Shown here piece after piece: positions 40,798 through 50,063 of a stretch of 64,000 nucleotides of DNA (its first letter is position 1; each line of letters starts with the position of its first letter). The notes beneath the pieces are model-generated. The model saw only the letters and a program-made list of their open reading frames with translations. It did no database searches and had not been told where the DNA came from. Made by a program: the position numbers and the translations under genes. Source of the stretch: Syntrophotaleaceae bacterium (GTDB lineage Bacteria > Desulfobacterota > Desulfuromonadia > Desulfuromonadales > Syntrophotaleaceae); contig JAWKQB010000003.1 in NCBI GenBank assembly GCA_041390365.1, positions 992,001-1,056,000 on the forward strand, given 5' to 3'.

Positions 40798-41813
40798 TGA
40801 GAGTTCCCTCCCAGCTGTATTCTGTCCGCCGATTTGCCTCCCCGGGCTAAAAGGAGACACAGGGCGGTCAGCTCGACCAGGCCGAAACCGATTTTGAGCG
40901 GATAGGGCAGAACAGGCTCATGGTATTGGGAGAAAAAGCTTTCGACCAGGCCGGCAAAAACGAGCAATACCGCCACTCCCCCGATCAGGGTCATCAGATC
41001 ATGCGTTTGTCCACGCAGCCTCTCACCGAGGGGCAGGCCGCTCTGGCGGTCGAATAGAGTCCTGGCCAATACCAGTCCGGCCTGGCCGGCAATGAGAATG
41101 GCGGGAATCTCCACGACACCGTGGGGCAGAAGCCAGCCAAGCAGAAACTCCGTTTCCCCGGCACGGATATAGTCGAAAAAAACGGCTCCGAGTATCACCC
41201 CGTTGTAGAACAAGAGGACCATTGTGCCGATGCCCCAAGTGATGCCCAGCGACATGGCGAAGATGGCGACCCTTGTATTGTGGGTCATCAACTGGCTGGC
41301 AAAGGCCGATTTCCCCTCGCCGATCTGTATCGGCAGTCTGGTCTCCTCGGCGGCAACCCGCTCCGAAGGGTTGCCCAGCAGATGATCGAAGGGGAGCAGC
41401 ACCTCTTTGCTGGCCGGATCGATTGCCAGGGCAAAAACGCCGAATGCGCAGCCGATCAGGGTGATCAGCAGCGCAGCCTGGAAACCATGGCGATGACGAC
41501 GGAAGGTGCTCGGGAAACTGCGGAAAAACCATTTTAAGGGATAAAGCCGGTGCCGACGGTGTCTGACCTCATGGATTTCGCCGAAAGCGCGCGCCACCAG
41601 GGAGTCCAGATAGCGCCTGATCTCATCGTCCCGGGCGAGGCCCTGCAGACGCGCCAGCCCTGAAGAGGTGCGCTGATAGAGGTAGTGGAAACGCTTGACC
41701 TCCTCAAGGCTTCTTTTCTGCCCCGGGTCCTTGTCGATAAGGTCAAGCATGGTTTCAAACTCCCGCCAGAAGGGGCGCTCTTCGCCGACGAAGCGTTCAA
41801 GATCGATAATCAA
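40794..41813 (-). CDS. Stage II sporulation protein M-like membrane protein
   Basis: 339 residues. The soluble N-terminal half is helical. The membrane half has about six segments and the SpoIIM-family features MTHNTRVAIFAMSLGITWGIGT and LLPHGVVEIPAILIAGQAGL. SpoIIM-type proteins outside sporulators often pair with RDD proteins and MoxR/DUF58 genes, as here. Nothing suggests sporulation in this organism. Four-base overlaps join it to the genes on both sides. Confidence 0.9.
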   Translation of the reverse strand: MIIDLERFVGEERPFWREFETMLDLIDKDPGQKRSLEEVKRFHYLYQRTSSGLARLQGLARDDEIRRYLDSLVARAFGEIHEVRHRRHRLYPLKWFFRSFPSTFRRHRHGFQAALLITLIGCAFGVFALAIDPASKEVLLPFDHLLGNPSERVAAEETRLPIQIGEGKSAFASQLMTHNTRVAIFAMSLGITWGIGTMVLLFYNGVILGAVFFDYIRAGETEFLLGWLLPHGVVEIPAILIAGQAGLVLARTLFDRQSGLPLGERLRGQTHDLMTLIGGVAVLLVFAGLVESFFSQYHEPVLPYPLKIGFGLVELTALCLLLARGGKSADRIQLGGNSQ

Positions 41814-43135
41814 AGCAGCTGCCTCCGCTTGACATTGATGTATTGCGAGACCAGATCGGTACTGAGCCGTTCTTCATCCAGGAGATGGAAGTCGACCCCC
41901 TGCATTTTGAGGTTGCGGCCGAGTTCTCTCAGGCTCTGCCAGACCAGGTGACCGGCCAGATGCCGGCAGACACCCTCGCTGGAGTCGACGTCGTCAGTGC
42001 TGAACAGGGGAGTGGCGGCGGACGGCTTGATCATGTTGACCAGGAGCAGATGACGCCTGCTGACCAGGGCCATCTCTTTTTCGAAGCGCTCGGCCAGGGC
42101 CGGTTCGTCGAGACAGGTGAGGAAGAGGAGCAAAGCTCTCCGGCGCAGGCGCAGGCTGAGAAATCCGGCCAGTTCACCATAGTCCGGATTGTGGCTCCGG
42201 GCCTGCAGGTTTATCAATGCGTCCTGACAGGTTCGAAAATGTTCCAGGCCGGATCGGGCCGTGACGAACTGATGCACCCGGTCGCTGAAGGCAGCCAGCC
42301 CGAAAAGATCGCCCTGCTGCCGGGCCACCAGGTTCAGCATCAGGGCGGCAGTGATATAGCGCTCGAGCATTGACTGGCCGTTGCCGCTGTCGCGTGCATT
42401 CAGCCGGGAGGAGTCGATGACGACATAGATCTCCTGGGTGCGCTCGATCTGGTACTGCTTAGTCACCAGGTGACCACGCTTGGCTGTCCCCCGCCAATGA
42501 ATGTCGTTGAGGCTGTCACCCGGCAGGTATTCCCGCAGCTTCTCGAATTCGCGCCCCTTGCCGACCTGGCGGTGCAGGTGCAAACCGAGGGAACCGCGAT
42601 TCAGGAAAAGGGCAGCCAGCCGTTTCTTCTCCGGGAACAGGTTCGGATAAACCTTGATCTCCGACTTCAGGTGCCGGACCTCCTGCCAATGCCAGAAGCC
42701 GAGGGAAGAACGGATCTGGAGATGGCATTTTTCGACGGAAAAACGTCCCCTTCGCTGCGGCAGCACCGGCCACGGGATAGCTCGACTGGCACCTTCTTCC
42801 GGCAGAATGGTCCAAAAGTCGTCCCACGATGAGTGGATCTGTTCCGGCAGCTCGAGACCGACGCGCACCTCCTTCTTTCCGGTGCTGCCGCCCGTCAAAA
42901 CCAACAGGCATTCACCCTCCCGGCCGTGGGTGAGAGTGATCTCTTCGGGCATCTCCGCGCCGACCCCTCTCAGGGATTTGCCGGCCAGCCTGGCATCGAC
43001 CAGCGCGAGCGCCAGAAGCCCCCCCCAAATCATCACGGCAAAGGGGGCGGCAACAGGCAGCAGGGCCCAGGCCAGACTGCAGGGTACGGCAGAAAGCGAG
43101 AAAACCGCCAGGAGCCTGTTGGCTGGAACCATCAT
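41810..43135 (-). CDS. DUF58 domain protein (von Willebrand A-like)
   Basis: 441 residues. Two N-terminal hydrophobic segments (about 8-45) precede the DUF58 core, whose conserved block GDSLNDIHWRGTAKRGHLVTKQY lies near 210-232 and is followed by the metal-binding-like EIYVVIDSSRL of a VWA fold. DUF58 proteins regularly occur directly after MoxR ATPases and are thought to be their partners or clients. ATGA overlaps connect it with moxR upstream and the SpoIIM-like gene downstream. Confidence 0.92.
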   Translation of the reverse strand: MMVPANRLLAVFSLSAVPCSLAWALLPVAAPFAVMIWGGLLALALVDARLAGKSLRGVGAEMPEEITLTHGREGECLLVLTGGSTGKKEVRVGLELPEQIHSSWDDFWTILPEEGASRAIPWPVLPQRRGRFSVEKCHLQIRSSLGFWHWQEVRHLKSEIKVYPNLFPEKKRLAALFLNRGSLGLHLHRQVGKGREFEKLREYLPGDSLNDIHWRGTAKRGHLVTKQYQIERTQEIYVVIDSSRLNARDSGNGQSMLERYITAALMLNLVARQQGDLFGLAAFSDRVHQFVTARSGLEHFRTCQDALINLQARSHNPDYGELAGFLSLRLRRRALLLFLTCLDEPALAERFEKEMALVSRRHLLLVNMIKPSAATPLFSTDDVDSSEGVCRHLAGHLVWQSLRELGRNLKMQGVDFHLLDEERLSTDLVSQYINVKRRQLL

Positions 43136-44091
43136 CGCGGGACAGTGACCCCCTCCAGCAACGAAGAGACAACTTCGTCCGGAGTCAGCCCCTCGATCTC
43201 GTACTCGGGACGCAGCACCAACCGATGTTCCAAAACGGGGACCGCCAGCCTCTTGATATCCTCCGGGGTGCTGAAATCGCGTCCGGCGATAACCGCCATG
43301 GCCCGTGCCCCGAGGATCAGGGATTGGGTGGCGCGGGGACCTCCGCCTACCAGGATGCGGGGATCATTCCGGGTGGCGCGAACGATGTTGACGATGTAAT
43401 CAACCAGTTCGTCTTTGATGTGTACCTGCCGCAGGGCTGCGCGCATGGCCGGAAGGGTCTCGGCATCGATCAGCCGCTGCACATCTCCGCTGCTCAGAAC
43501 CTGCTCGGGAGTCTTTTCCCCGAGCATGGAGCGCGCCAGGCGTTGTTCTTCCTCAAGGCTGGGTCCCTGCATGGCGATCTTCACCATGAACCTGTCCTTC
43601 TGCGCTTCGGGCAGGGGGTAGGTCCCTTCGAACTCGATCGGGTTCTGGGTTGCGAAAACCGTGAAGTTGGGCGACAGGCGATAGGTTTTGCGGTCGATGC
43701 TGACGGTGCGCTCCTGCATCGACTGCAGCAGGGCCGACTGGGTCTTCGCCGGGGCGCGATTGATTTCGTCGGCCAGGAGGAATCCGGTAAAAACAGGACC
43801 CTGGACCAGGCTGAACTCCTGGGTTTTCAGGTTGAATACATGGGTTCCGGTAATATCGGCCGGCATCAGGTCGGGGGTGAACTGAATGCGGCCGAATCCG
43901 TCGCCGAGAATCCTCGCCAAAGTGCGAACCAGCAGGGTCTTGCCGATGCCGGGCACCCCCTCGAACAGAGCATGCTGTCCCGCAAGGATGGTTGCCAAAG
44001 CCAGCTCGACGACCTCCTCCTGCCCGATGATGACCTTGGCCGTTTCTTCCCTGATGCGCCCCAGAATCTCCTGAAGCTTCTCTATTTCCAT
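43132..44091 (-). CDS. MoxR family AAA+ ATPase
   Basis: 319 residues from ATG 44091 (GAGG eight bases upstream; ATG 44097 is closer to the site). Walker A GVPGIGKT at about 45-52, Walker B FLLADEINRAPAKTQ at about 110-124, and sensor motif FATQNPIEFEGTYPLPEAQ. MoxR ATPases act as chaperones that activate partner complexes, commonly with VWA/DUF58 proteins. It lies in the centre of the cluster, overlapping DUF4350 upstream and DUF58 downstream. Confidence 0.95.
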   Translation of the reverse strand: MEIEKLQEILGRIREETAKVIIGQEEVVELALATILAGQHALFEGVPGIGKTLLVRTLARILGDGFGRIQFTPDLMPADITGTHVFNLKTQEFSLVQGPVFTGFLLADEINRAPAKTQSALLQSMQERTVSIDRKTYRLSPNFTVFATQNPIEFEGTYPLPEAQKDRFMVKIAMQGPSLEEEQRLARSMLGEKTPEQVLSSGDVQRLIDAETLPAMRAALRQVHIKDELVDYIVNIVRATRNDPRILVGGGPRATQSLILGARAMAVIAGRDFSTPEDIKRLAVPVLEHRLVLRPEYEIEGLTPDEVVSSLLEGVTVPR

Positions 44092-45290
44092 AACCATTTC
44101 CTCTCTGCCAGAATTGCGGCGATTTTTCTGTAGCCTTCGGCCACGGCCTGTCCCCGAGCCGGCGGAGTGTTTCCGCTTTCCACCACAGACCGGATGCGAT
44201 CCTTCTCCGTTTCACTCAGATGCTGCCTCCCCAGGGAGTGCTGCCATTCATCGACGCAGGTCGCCAGCATGTTCCTGTCGGTGAGGTTGCGGCGCAAAAG
44301 GTTGGTCAGCCCCGCATGATAGTCCATTGCCGAAGCCTCATCGTCATCCGTCTTTACCGCCGCCAGCCGGGGAGCAAAGGGAACGGAACGCTTCCAGACG
44401 TAGAGAGCGGCCAGCACCAGCAATACGCCGAGAAAAGGAGCCAGGCGATACTGCCGCAACAGAAGCATCACTCCCGGTTGTCTGCGGACACCATGGTGGG
44501 TTTCGTCGAAGACGAAGGGCCCGTTCCCGGCGATCCAGGCGAGAAGGGCGGCATGGCGGTCACGAAGCATCGCCTCGTTGCTGAACAGGTAGGAGTCGGC
44601 AACCAGCACCAGTCTGCCTCCTCCGGTCTCGTGGCGCTCCATGAGAACCGCCTCCCCCTCGACCCGGTAGAGAACCTGCCAATCCCGATCGATCCCGGTG
44701 AAACGAACCTCACTGTGAACAGGGATATGTTCGGGAAGGTCGGACCGGTATTCATCCGCCGCGAGGGAAGCTCGAACCTTTCCCATTCCACCCTTCTCTG
44801 CGAGAGGGGCGAATCCCAGACGGACCCCCAGTCGGGCCGGACCTTTCTCCTCCACCGGTTTACGGTCGGGAACATTTCCATCCCCGTCCGGTTGGCTTGA
44901 CTCGGCCGGATTCTCTTTGTCCACTCCGGGCCGGCGGCGAACCGGGTGGAGCGAGAGGACGATCCGGTGCCCCTTGGCGAGAAGACCGTGAATCGTATCG
45001 GGAAGGATTTCAAGTTCTTCGGGGCTGAGTCCGAGAAAAAAGATGGTCGAGGGTTCCGTGCCTTCCAGGTCTTTCAGTTTCCGGTAATGGCGTTGTACCG
45101 TCACCCCTTCCAAGCGTTCCAGGGAGCGATAGAAGACCTTGCTTCCCAGCGGGTCGCTGCGCAGGGTCGAATAGGGGGGAAAGACATCGCCCGCATCGAA
45201 CCGCAGTGCCATCAGCCTGTAGAGCCCGAGGCAGAAGCAGACCAGGAGCAGGCAAAAGCCGAGCAGAACGATTCTACGCCGCGCCGACAT
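44082..45290 (-). CDS. DUF4350 domain membrane protein
   Basis: 402 residues. An N-terminal transmembrane helix (about 8-30), a DUF4350 domain (VFYRSLERLEGVTVQRHYRKL and onward; FLGLSPEELEILPDTIHGLLAKGHRIVLSL), a second membrane helix near 280-300 (YRLAPFLGVLLVLAALYVW) and a cytoplasmic tail. DUF4350 genes recur beside moxR, DUF58 and DUF4129 genes. Function unknown. Start overlaps the end of the DUF4129-like gene by 17 bases. Confidence 0.85.
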   Translation of the reverse strand: MSARRRIVLLGFCLLLVCFCLGLYRLMALRFDAGDVFPPYSTLRSDPLGSKVFYRSLERLEGVTVQRHYRKLKDLEGTEPSTIFFLGLSPEELEILPDTIHGLLAKGHRIVLSLHPVRRRPGVDKENPAESSQPDGDGNVPDRKPVEEKGPARLGVRLGFAPLAEKGGMGKVRASLAADEYRSDLPEHIPVHSEVRFTGIDRDWQVLYRVEGEAVLMERHETGGGRLVLVADSYLFSNEAMLRDRHAALLAWIAGNGPFVFDETHHGVRRQPGVMLLLRQYRLAPFLGVLLVLAALYVWKRSVPFAPRLAAVKTDDDEASAMDYHAGLTNLLRRNLTDRNMLATCVDEWQHSLGRQHLSETEKDRIRSVVESGNTPPARGQAVAEGYRKIAAILAERKWLWK

Positions 45291-46953
45291 GGCTCATGAT
45301 CCTTCGATGGTTGCCCTGAAACTGCTCCAGCATCTCTTCGCTGACCTCCCGCATCCCGTACCAGATCTGCTGAAAAACAATGATGTTCTGGAAAAACGCC
45401 TGGACCACGTCCGTTTCGGTGAGGATGTTTCGTTGCAGCTCTTTACAGTAATCGTGGTCCGATTTTGCCTTGCCGATTTGGAGCAGATCGGCGCCTGCAA
45501 GTCCGGCGAGATCGGCCAAATACAAGGCGCGGACGGCCAGGCGCCGCTGCCCCTGTTCGAGCAGCTTCTCGGCAAGGGCCAGCCATTCGTTGACCGGCAG
45601 GACGCTGGCATCCACCTCCTCCGCCTCCATATCTGGCAGCAAAACATCTGTCGGGACGATTTCCGGCCCAAGACGTTTTCTGCGCCGCAAGTGCCTCCAG
45701 GCAACCATGGCGGCAATGCAGATGGCGAATCCCAATCCGATGTACAGGGCAAGAAAGCGCAGATCGGCAGGCTCGCTGCGACCTTCCGGCTTGGCGAGAC
45801 CGATTTTTGGAAAAAGCTTTGCCAGGACGTCCCCCAGCCACTCCAAAAACGTCTCTATGCCATCGCCCAGAAATTCTCCCCAGTAGCGGATGGTCTCCGC
45901 CACGGTGTGCATGAATCCGGACGGCTCCTCATCGGTTTCCTGAATCTGCTCCCTGGGCATGCGCCAACTGTATTCGACCCGCGACATTTCGGCATCGATC
46001 GCCCGGTCCAGTTCGGAGGCGACAATCATCCCCTGCGCTCGACCGTTGGCCGGAGTTTGCTCGCTGCCTGCCCCTGAAATGCCGGGGGTGCCGCAAAGCG
46101 TCAGGAAGACAAGAAAACCGGAGAAAAGGGTATAAATACCCCTGGTTTTACGCGAAAGGTGCAATTCCGCCAGCAGGTCTTCGCCGCTGCGAAGGGAAAG
46201 TCCCCGGTAGCACCGCAGCACATAGGCTGTTTTTACCAGCGGGTCGACACAGAGAAAAGTCAGCACGGAGACGATCAGCCAGAGCGTGGAGTTGGCCATG
46301 GCGAGAGCCCCCATGCCATAAATCGACTCGATACCGAACAGCACTTTGAGCAGATGAGGAAGCAGCATGAGGAGGATGAAAAAGTTGATGAAGACCACCA
46401 GGGAAAAAGCGCTCAGCATCAACAGCATCTGGTGGTTTTGCCCTGGCCAGAGCCGGGCCTGCTGCCAGGCCTGGCGCACCTGCGCCGCGGGAGCACTGTC
46501 ATCACCCCGGTCGAGAACGGTCAGGTTCTGGAAAAATGCCAGGCACCAGGCTGCGGGAAGGGTCAACGCAAAAGCAACCGGCAACAGCAACAATGCCCAG
46601 GCGCTGGACATACCTTGAAAAACAGCGAGTCGCAGCAACCTGATTGGAGTCAGAGGGAGGGGCGGAGTTTGCATGATACCGCTTTTGACCCGCTCGGCAA
46701 AAACGGCCTGCCAGCTTTTCATCCAGACCCAGGCGAGAGTCAGAACAAGAGAGCCTTTTCCCAAATGGTCGTGGGCCAGAGCGCCGCCACTCATATCGGC
46801 CCAGAAATAAATCAGCGACAGTGCAAAGGGGGTGGTGCCGAGAAGGTAAAGCAAAAGGTTTTCGGCCGGCTGGCTGCGCAAGACGGCAAAGGCCTCTTCG
46901 AGAAGGTCGAGAGCCGGCCGCCCCCGATGGTGTTCGCGCATCGATACCGCCAT
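45274..46953 (-). CDS. Polytopic membrane protein with DUF4129-like C-terminus
   Basis: 559 residues from ATG 46953, four bases after the upstream stop (ATG 46941 is an alternative; the open frame to 47010 starts with TTG). The N-terminal half carries about five membrane segments. A periplasmic loop with acidic helices precedes another membrane helix near 400 (FLALYIGLGFAICIAAMVAW). The C-terminal helical domain (EWLALAEKLLEQGQRRLAVRALYLADLAGLA) resembles DUF4129, often found fused to transglutaminases in MoxR/DUF58 loci. No transglutaminase domain is present here. Confidence 0.75.
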   Translation of the reverse strand: MAVSMREHHRGRPALDLLEEAFAVLRSQPAENLLLYLLGTTPFALSLIYFWADMSGGALAHDHLGKGSLVLTLAWVWMKSWQAVFAERVKSGIMQTPPLPLTPIRLLRLAVFQGMSSAWALLLLPVAFALTLPAAWCLAFFQNLTVLDRGDDSAPAAQVRQAWQQARLWPGQNHQMLLMLSAFSLVVFINFFILLMLLPHLLKVLFGIESIYGMGALAMANSTLWLIVSVLTFLCVDPLVKTAYVLRCYRGLSLRSGEDLLAELHLSRKTRGIYTLFSGFLVFLTLCGTPGISGAGSEQTPANGRAQGMIVASELDRAIDAEMSRVEYSWRMPREQIQETDEEPSGFMHTVAETIRYWGEFLGDGIETFLEWLGDVLAKLFPKIGLAKPEGRSEPADLRFLALYIGLGFAICIAAMVAWRHLRRRKRLGPEIVPTDVLLPDMEAEEVDASVLPVNEWLALAEKLLEQGQRRLAVRALYLADLAGLAGADLLQIGKAKSDHDYCKELQRNILTETDVVQAFFQNIIVFQQIWYGMREVSEEMLEQFQGNHRRIMSHVGAA

Positions 46954-46957
46954 GGGG

Positions 46958-47278
46958 CTATCGAAAACTGCTCCAGAGGGTACCCTCGTGGAAACTGCTT
47001 GGAATGGCAAGAAGTAGTTTGCCGAGATAAAAGAAGCTCATCCAGAGAAGCAGAAAACCGGCAGCACTGGCCAGCAGGCTCCCGATAACTCCAATCATTC
47101 CCCTGCCTTTCTTGCTTCCCCCATTGGCGGCATTCAGGCAGCGGCTGCAGAGGAAAAGCCCCTGATGCTCAATGATGCATTCTCGACAAAAGTAGTGTTT
47201 GCATGCCGGACAGAGAGCCACAGCTTCACGTTGGCTGTGCCGAAGACATCTTTTTGACACCAGGTCTGTCACTGTCAC
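46958..47278 (-). CDS. Small B-box-type zinc-finger membrane protein
   Basis: 106 residues. The N-terminal zinc-binding module CLRHSQREAVALCPACKHYFCRECIIEHQGLFLCSRC has the spacing of a B-box/DUF-type finger, with eight Cys/His ligands; a single membrane helix follows (about 60-90). The start is GTG 47278, overlapping the upstream stop (GTGA) and close to GGAGGAAG; GTG 47272 is also possible. The open frame to 47425 is antisense-phase noise from the upstream gene. A second B-box-like gene occurs two genes upstream. Confidence 0.8.
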   Translation of the reverse strand: MTVTDLVSKRCLRHSQREAVALCPACKHYFCRECIIEHQGLFLCSRCLNAANGGSKKGRGMIGVIGSLLASAAGFLLLWMSFFYLGKLLLAIPSSFHEGTLWSSFR

Positions 47279-48303
47279 CTTCCTCCGTCGGGCTGCCAGC
47301 TTGCCAGAGACACGGTTCCGATCAGTGAAGCAAGAAACAGGCAGAGTGCCAGAACAATGAATATTACGGTGAGGAACGGCACGTCGATCGGGCGAACAGC
47401 GGCCATGCTGCTGTAAAGAGACCACTGGTTGAACATCGGTTCGACTTCACCGTTTTTCAACATCGTTATTATCATGCCAAAATATACTAAAATGCCGCCG
47501 GCAAAAATGACACCCATAACGATCCAGCTGGATGTTTTTGCCGCTCCCGGCATCTGCTTGCGGGCTTGCCTGGACAAGGCGATGATGTTCAATACGACCA
47601 GCAAAGAGCCGAGCAGCAGACCGCTCCAGGCTAGGACCGGTCCGCCCCGGAAAAGGTAGAGGACGCAGAAGGCTCCCGTCAACAGGGCGGTGGCGAAAAG
47701 GGACCAGTGGGCCCAGAGGGAGACGGGCGGATCGACTTTCATCTCCTGCCGTGTCCCGGAACCCGGGGTCATCCCAAGGCTCGACAATGATCGGCTCGGC
47801 GGAGAGGTGGAGTGCAGGATTTGCTCGGACGTCAGTCGGCCCTGAGTTTGCTCGATCTTTTCCCGAATTCGGTCCCGCACCTTGCGCGCCAGACGCAAGC
47901 GGTGCAACGAGGGGAGTTCGTTGGTGGATATCGGCATTCGCACCCGGCATATGCAGGTGGGGCCAAGAGCCGTGTTGCCCAGGAGGATGACCAGGAAACA
48001 CGATCCGAGAATGGCCCAGAAGACAACCCAGACCGATTCGGAAGCGAACCAGGCTTGCAGAGAAAGTGCGGCGGCAAGGGCCAACACGACACCGAAGATG
48101 CCGTTGAAAATCCTGCCCCTCTTCGTTTTTTGGATGACAATCCCTTGAATGTCCTTGAAATAGTAGCGCTGGTAGCGCTCCTGGTAGATATTCGAATCGA
48201 CCGCCAAAAGGTGATCGCCACCCATCCAGAGCCTGGCTCGACGGTACAGCCCCGTCTTTTTCCCGGGAAGTCGTTGATATGTGCGGTTGCCGGAATTTTT
48301 CAT
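47275..48303 (-). CDS. Membrane protein of unknown function (cluster member)
   Basis: 342 residues from ATG 48303, overlapping the upstream gene by four bases. The N-terminal 70 residues resemble a PH-like or bacterial membrane-flanked region (DHLLAVDSNIYQERYQRYYFKDIQGIVIQKTKRG). Two membrane helices follow, a soluble stretch (about 125-190), then four more membrane helices. No named family recognised. The segment with YYFKDIQGI is typical of proteins that carry a short beta-domain beside the membrane. Part of the ten-gene cluster. Confidence 0.75.
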   Translation of the reverse strand: MKNSGNRTYQRLPGKKTGLYRRARLWMGGDHLLAVDSNIYQERYQRYYFKDIQGIVIQKTKRGRIFNGIFGVVLALAAALSLQAWFASESVWVVFWAILGSCFLVILLGNTALGPTCICRVRMPISTNELPSLHRLRLARKVRDRIREKIEQTQGRLTSEQILHSTSPPSRSLSSLGMTPGSGTRQEMKVDPPVSLWAHWSLFATALLTGAFCVLYLFRGGPVLAWSGLLLGSLLVVLNIIALSRQARKQMPGAAKTSSWIVMGVIFAGGILVYFGMIITMLKNGEVEPMFNQWSLYSSMAAVRPIDVPFLTVIFIVLALCLFLASLIGTVSLASWQPDGGR

Positions 48304-48887
48304 GATGTCATAAAAGAGACTGCCAGCAGCGTCCATCCCCCGACCTGCAACAAGGCAAAGAGTATTGCCGAAAGGTAGCGAATCTTTGTTCTGGGCAGAA
48401 TGCTGGTGGGGGATTTCCAATGCCGAATTGCGTAAAAAAGTGCTGCCGGCGCGGTCAGGAGGGTTACGGGCCATATCAGTGCCGGAAGGAGCGCAAGCGA
48501 CAGGGCGATACTGTCATGCATGGTCCGTCGGATGACCAAGTCCTGCTTGCTGCCTTGTATTCTTCCTGTTTCGATGCAATCGGGGCAGGTATGACGGGAG
48601 CCGATGACGACCTCACAGAGAGCGCACAGAAAACGGCCGCAATCCTCGCAGACGCTCACGGCTTTTTTCTGTGGATGATTGAAGCAGTTGGCCTCGCCTT
48701 CCGCCAGCACATTCTGGGCGGAAACCGGCTTGTCGTCGCGGTAAAAAGCGGGAAAGACCGAAATTTCCAGTACCGCTCGGCAATGGGGACAAGGGACCGG
48801 TCGGGCCCTGTTATAAAGGGTGCCGGGAAGTGTCCTGCCGCATCCGGGACAGGCCATACCCCTTTGATCGGAGCCTGAAAACTTCAT
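48300..48887 (-). CDS. Zinc-ribbon and B-box membrane protein
   Basis: 195 residues. Two zinc modules are visible: CPGCGRTLPG ... PCPHC (residues 13-36, zinc ribbon) and CFNHPQKKAVSVCEDCGRFLCALC ... CPDC (about 68-103, B-box-like). Two or three membrane helices follow. ATGA overlaps join it to the RDD gene upstream and the 342-residue gene downstream. The shared finger type with the 106-residue protein suggests duplication within the cluster. Confidence 0.82.
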   Translation of the reverse strand: MKFSGSDQRGMACPGCGRTLPGTLYNRARPVPCPHCRAVLEISVFPAFYRDDKPVSAQNVLAEGEANCFNHPQKKAVSVCEDCGRFLCALCEVVIGSRHTCPDCIETGRIQGSKQDLVIRRTMHDSIALSLALLPALIWPVTLLTAPAALFYAIRHWKSPTSILPRTKIRYLSAILFALLQVGGWTLLAVSFMTS

Positions 48888-49684
48888 CTCTTGTATACGA
48901 CCCGGGTGCTGCAGATACGATCATGGAGAGTACGTTTCTCTTCGTCGAACCCTGCCATCAGATAGCCGATGGCCAGGATAAGGCTGCTGATCCATTCGGC
49001 AAAACTCCGGCCAAGGGCGCGAAGATAACTGATCTTTTGCCGCTCCGGATTTGTGACGATCAGGCCAAGAGCCATTTTGCCCGGGGTTGCCTGAAATCGT
49101 CCCAGGAAGAAGCATGTAAATACGGCTGGAATACCTATCTGGAAGAGGTACAGAATCCCCACGCCTGCCATCATGGTGGAAATTTGCTCCGGGTTGTTCG
49201 GGTCGACCTGAAACATTGAAGAGACCAAGAGAGTGACAGGCATGAGAAGGATCCAGAGGACAATGCCGTCGATGATTTTGGCTGCGAACCTTACCCAGAA
49301 ACCCGCATAGCGCATCTCTGCAGGGTGGGATTCGCCCTGCTGAATCATTTGGACATAGGCCGGTTTGCACGAGCCGCAGACAAGCTTCTCTCCGAATCGG
49401 ACCAAATCTTGTCGTCCATAATTTTGACCGCAAAGGCTACAGGTTAAACGAGGTTTATAGGCGTCTGCCGATGAAGGTTCCTCGGCCCCAGCCCGAGGCA
49501 TCGGTTGTGTTGCTTTTGTGGATGGCTGAACAGCGCCGATCTTCTGAAGAGGCTCCGTGCCCCTGTCGCGGGTGATGAAAAAACGCTCCTGACAGCTGTT
49601 GCAAGTCAGTTTGGTTCCCTGTTCCGGGATCTTTTCCGTCTCAATACTTCCCTTCTTTCCGCAAGTGGGACATTCAATAACCAT
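48884..49684 (-). CDS. RDD family membrane protein with N-terminal zinc ribbons
   Basis: 266 residues. The N-terminus has an MJ0042-like ribbon (CPTCGKKGSIETEKIPEQGTKLTCNSC) and a second one (CSLCGQNYGRQDLVRFGEKLVCGSC) around residues 80-105. The RDD domain starts near AGFWVRFAAKIIDGIVLWIL with four membrane helices, and contains TPGKMALGLIV. First gene of the ten-gene cluster, preceded by a strong GAGGAGG site. It differs from the RDD protein that ends the cluster by having the ribbons. Confidence 0.88.
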   Translation of the reverse strand: MVIECPTCGKKGSIETEKIPEQGTKLTCNSCQERFFITRDRGTEPLQKIGAVQPSTKATQPMPRAGAEEPSSADAYKPRLTCSLCGQNYGRQDLVRFGEKLVCGSCKPAYVQMIQQGESHPAEMRYAGFWVRFAAKIIDGIVLWILLMPVTLLVSSMFQVDPNNPEQISTMMAGVGILYLFQIGIPAVFTCFFLGRFQATPGKMALGLIVTNPERQKISYLRALGRSFAEWISSLILAIGYLMAGFDEEKRTLHDRICSTRVVYKR

Positions 49685-50063
49685 ATGAGCCTCCTCGTCA
49701 AAGCAAAAGGGGATAATAAAGAAAAAAAGCCAAGAGAACGCGCCGGATTTAATTACATCAATTCATGAAGCGTGCCAAAATAAGGCGGCGATGGGTTCCG
49801 GCTCCACCTTCTGCACAGACAGCATTGTCCCACTTTCGGAAAAAGTTAAAGCCGCCATCGGTTCGAGACCGGCGCGGCGGCTTGAATGGTTACCTCTTCC
49901 CTCCATCGGGCTTCTCCATAAAACAAAATGCATTGAAATTTATCTATTGAAAAACTTTAAGCTCTTTTTGTCAAGAAATTACCCTTCCGCTTCGTTATCG
50001 TTTCACCCGCCAGAGGTGGTCCACCTCGTTCTCAAAATTGCTCCAGAAGGGTCATTCTCTCCC
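49685..50063. other. Intergenic region upstream of the ten-gene cluster
   Basis: About 380 bases without a supportable gene. It is AT-richer than its surroundings near 49910-49990. It should hold the promoter of the ten-gene cluster on the minus strand, but I see no convincing -35/-10 pair. The open frames in it have no homology that I recognise. Confidence 0.5.

Noticed and set aside
40794..41813. SpoIIM-like gene as evidence for sporulation
   Set aside because: SpoIIM-family proteins are widespread in non-sporulating bacteria beside RDD and MoxR genes; no other sporulation gene is here.
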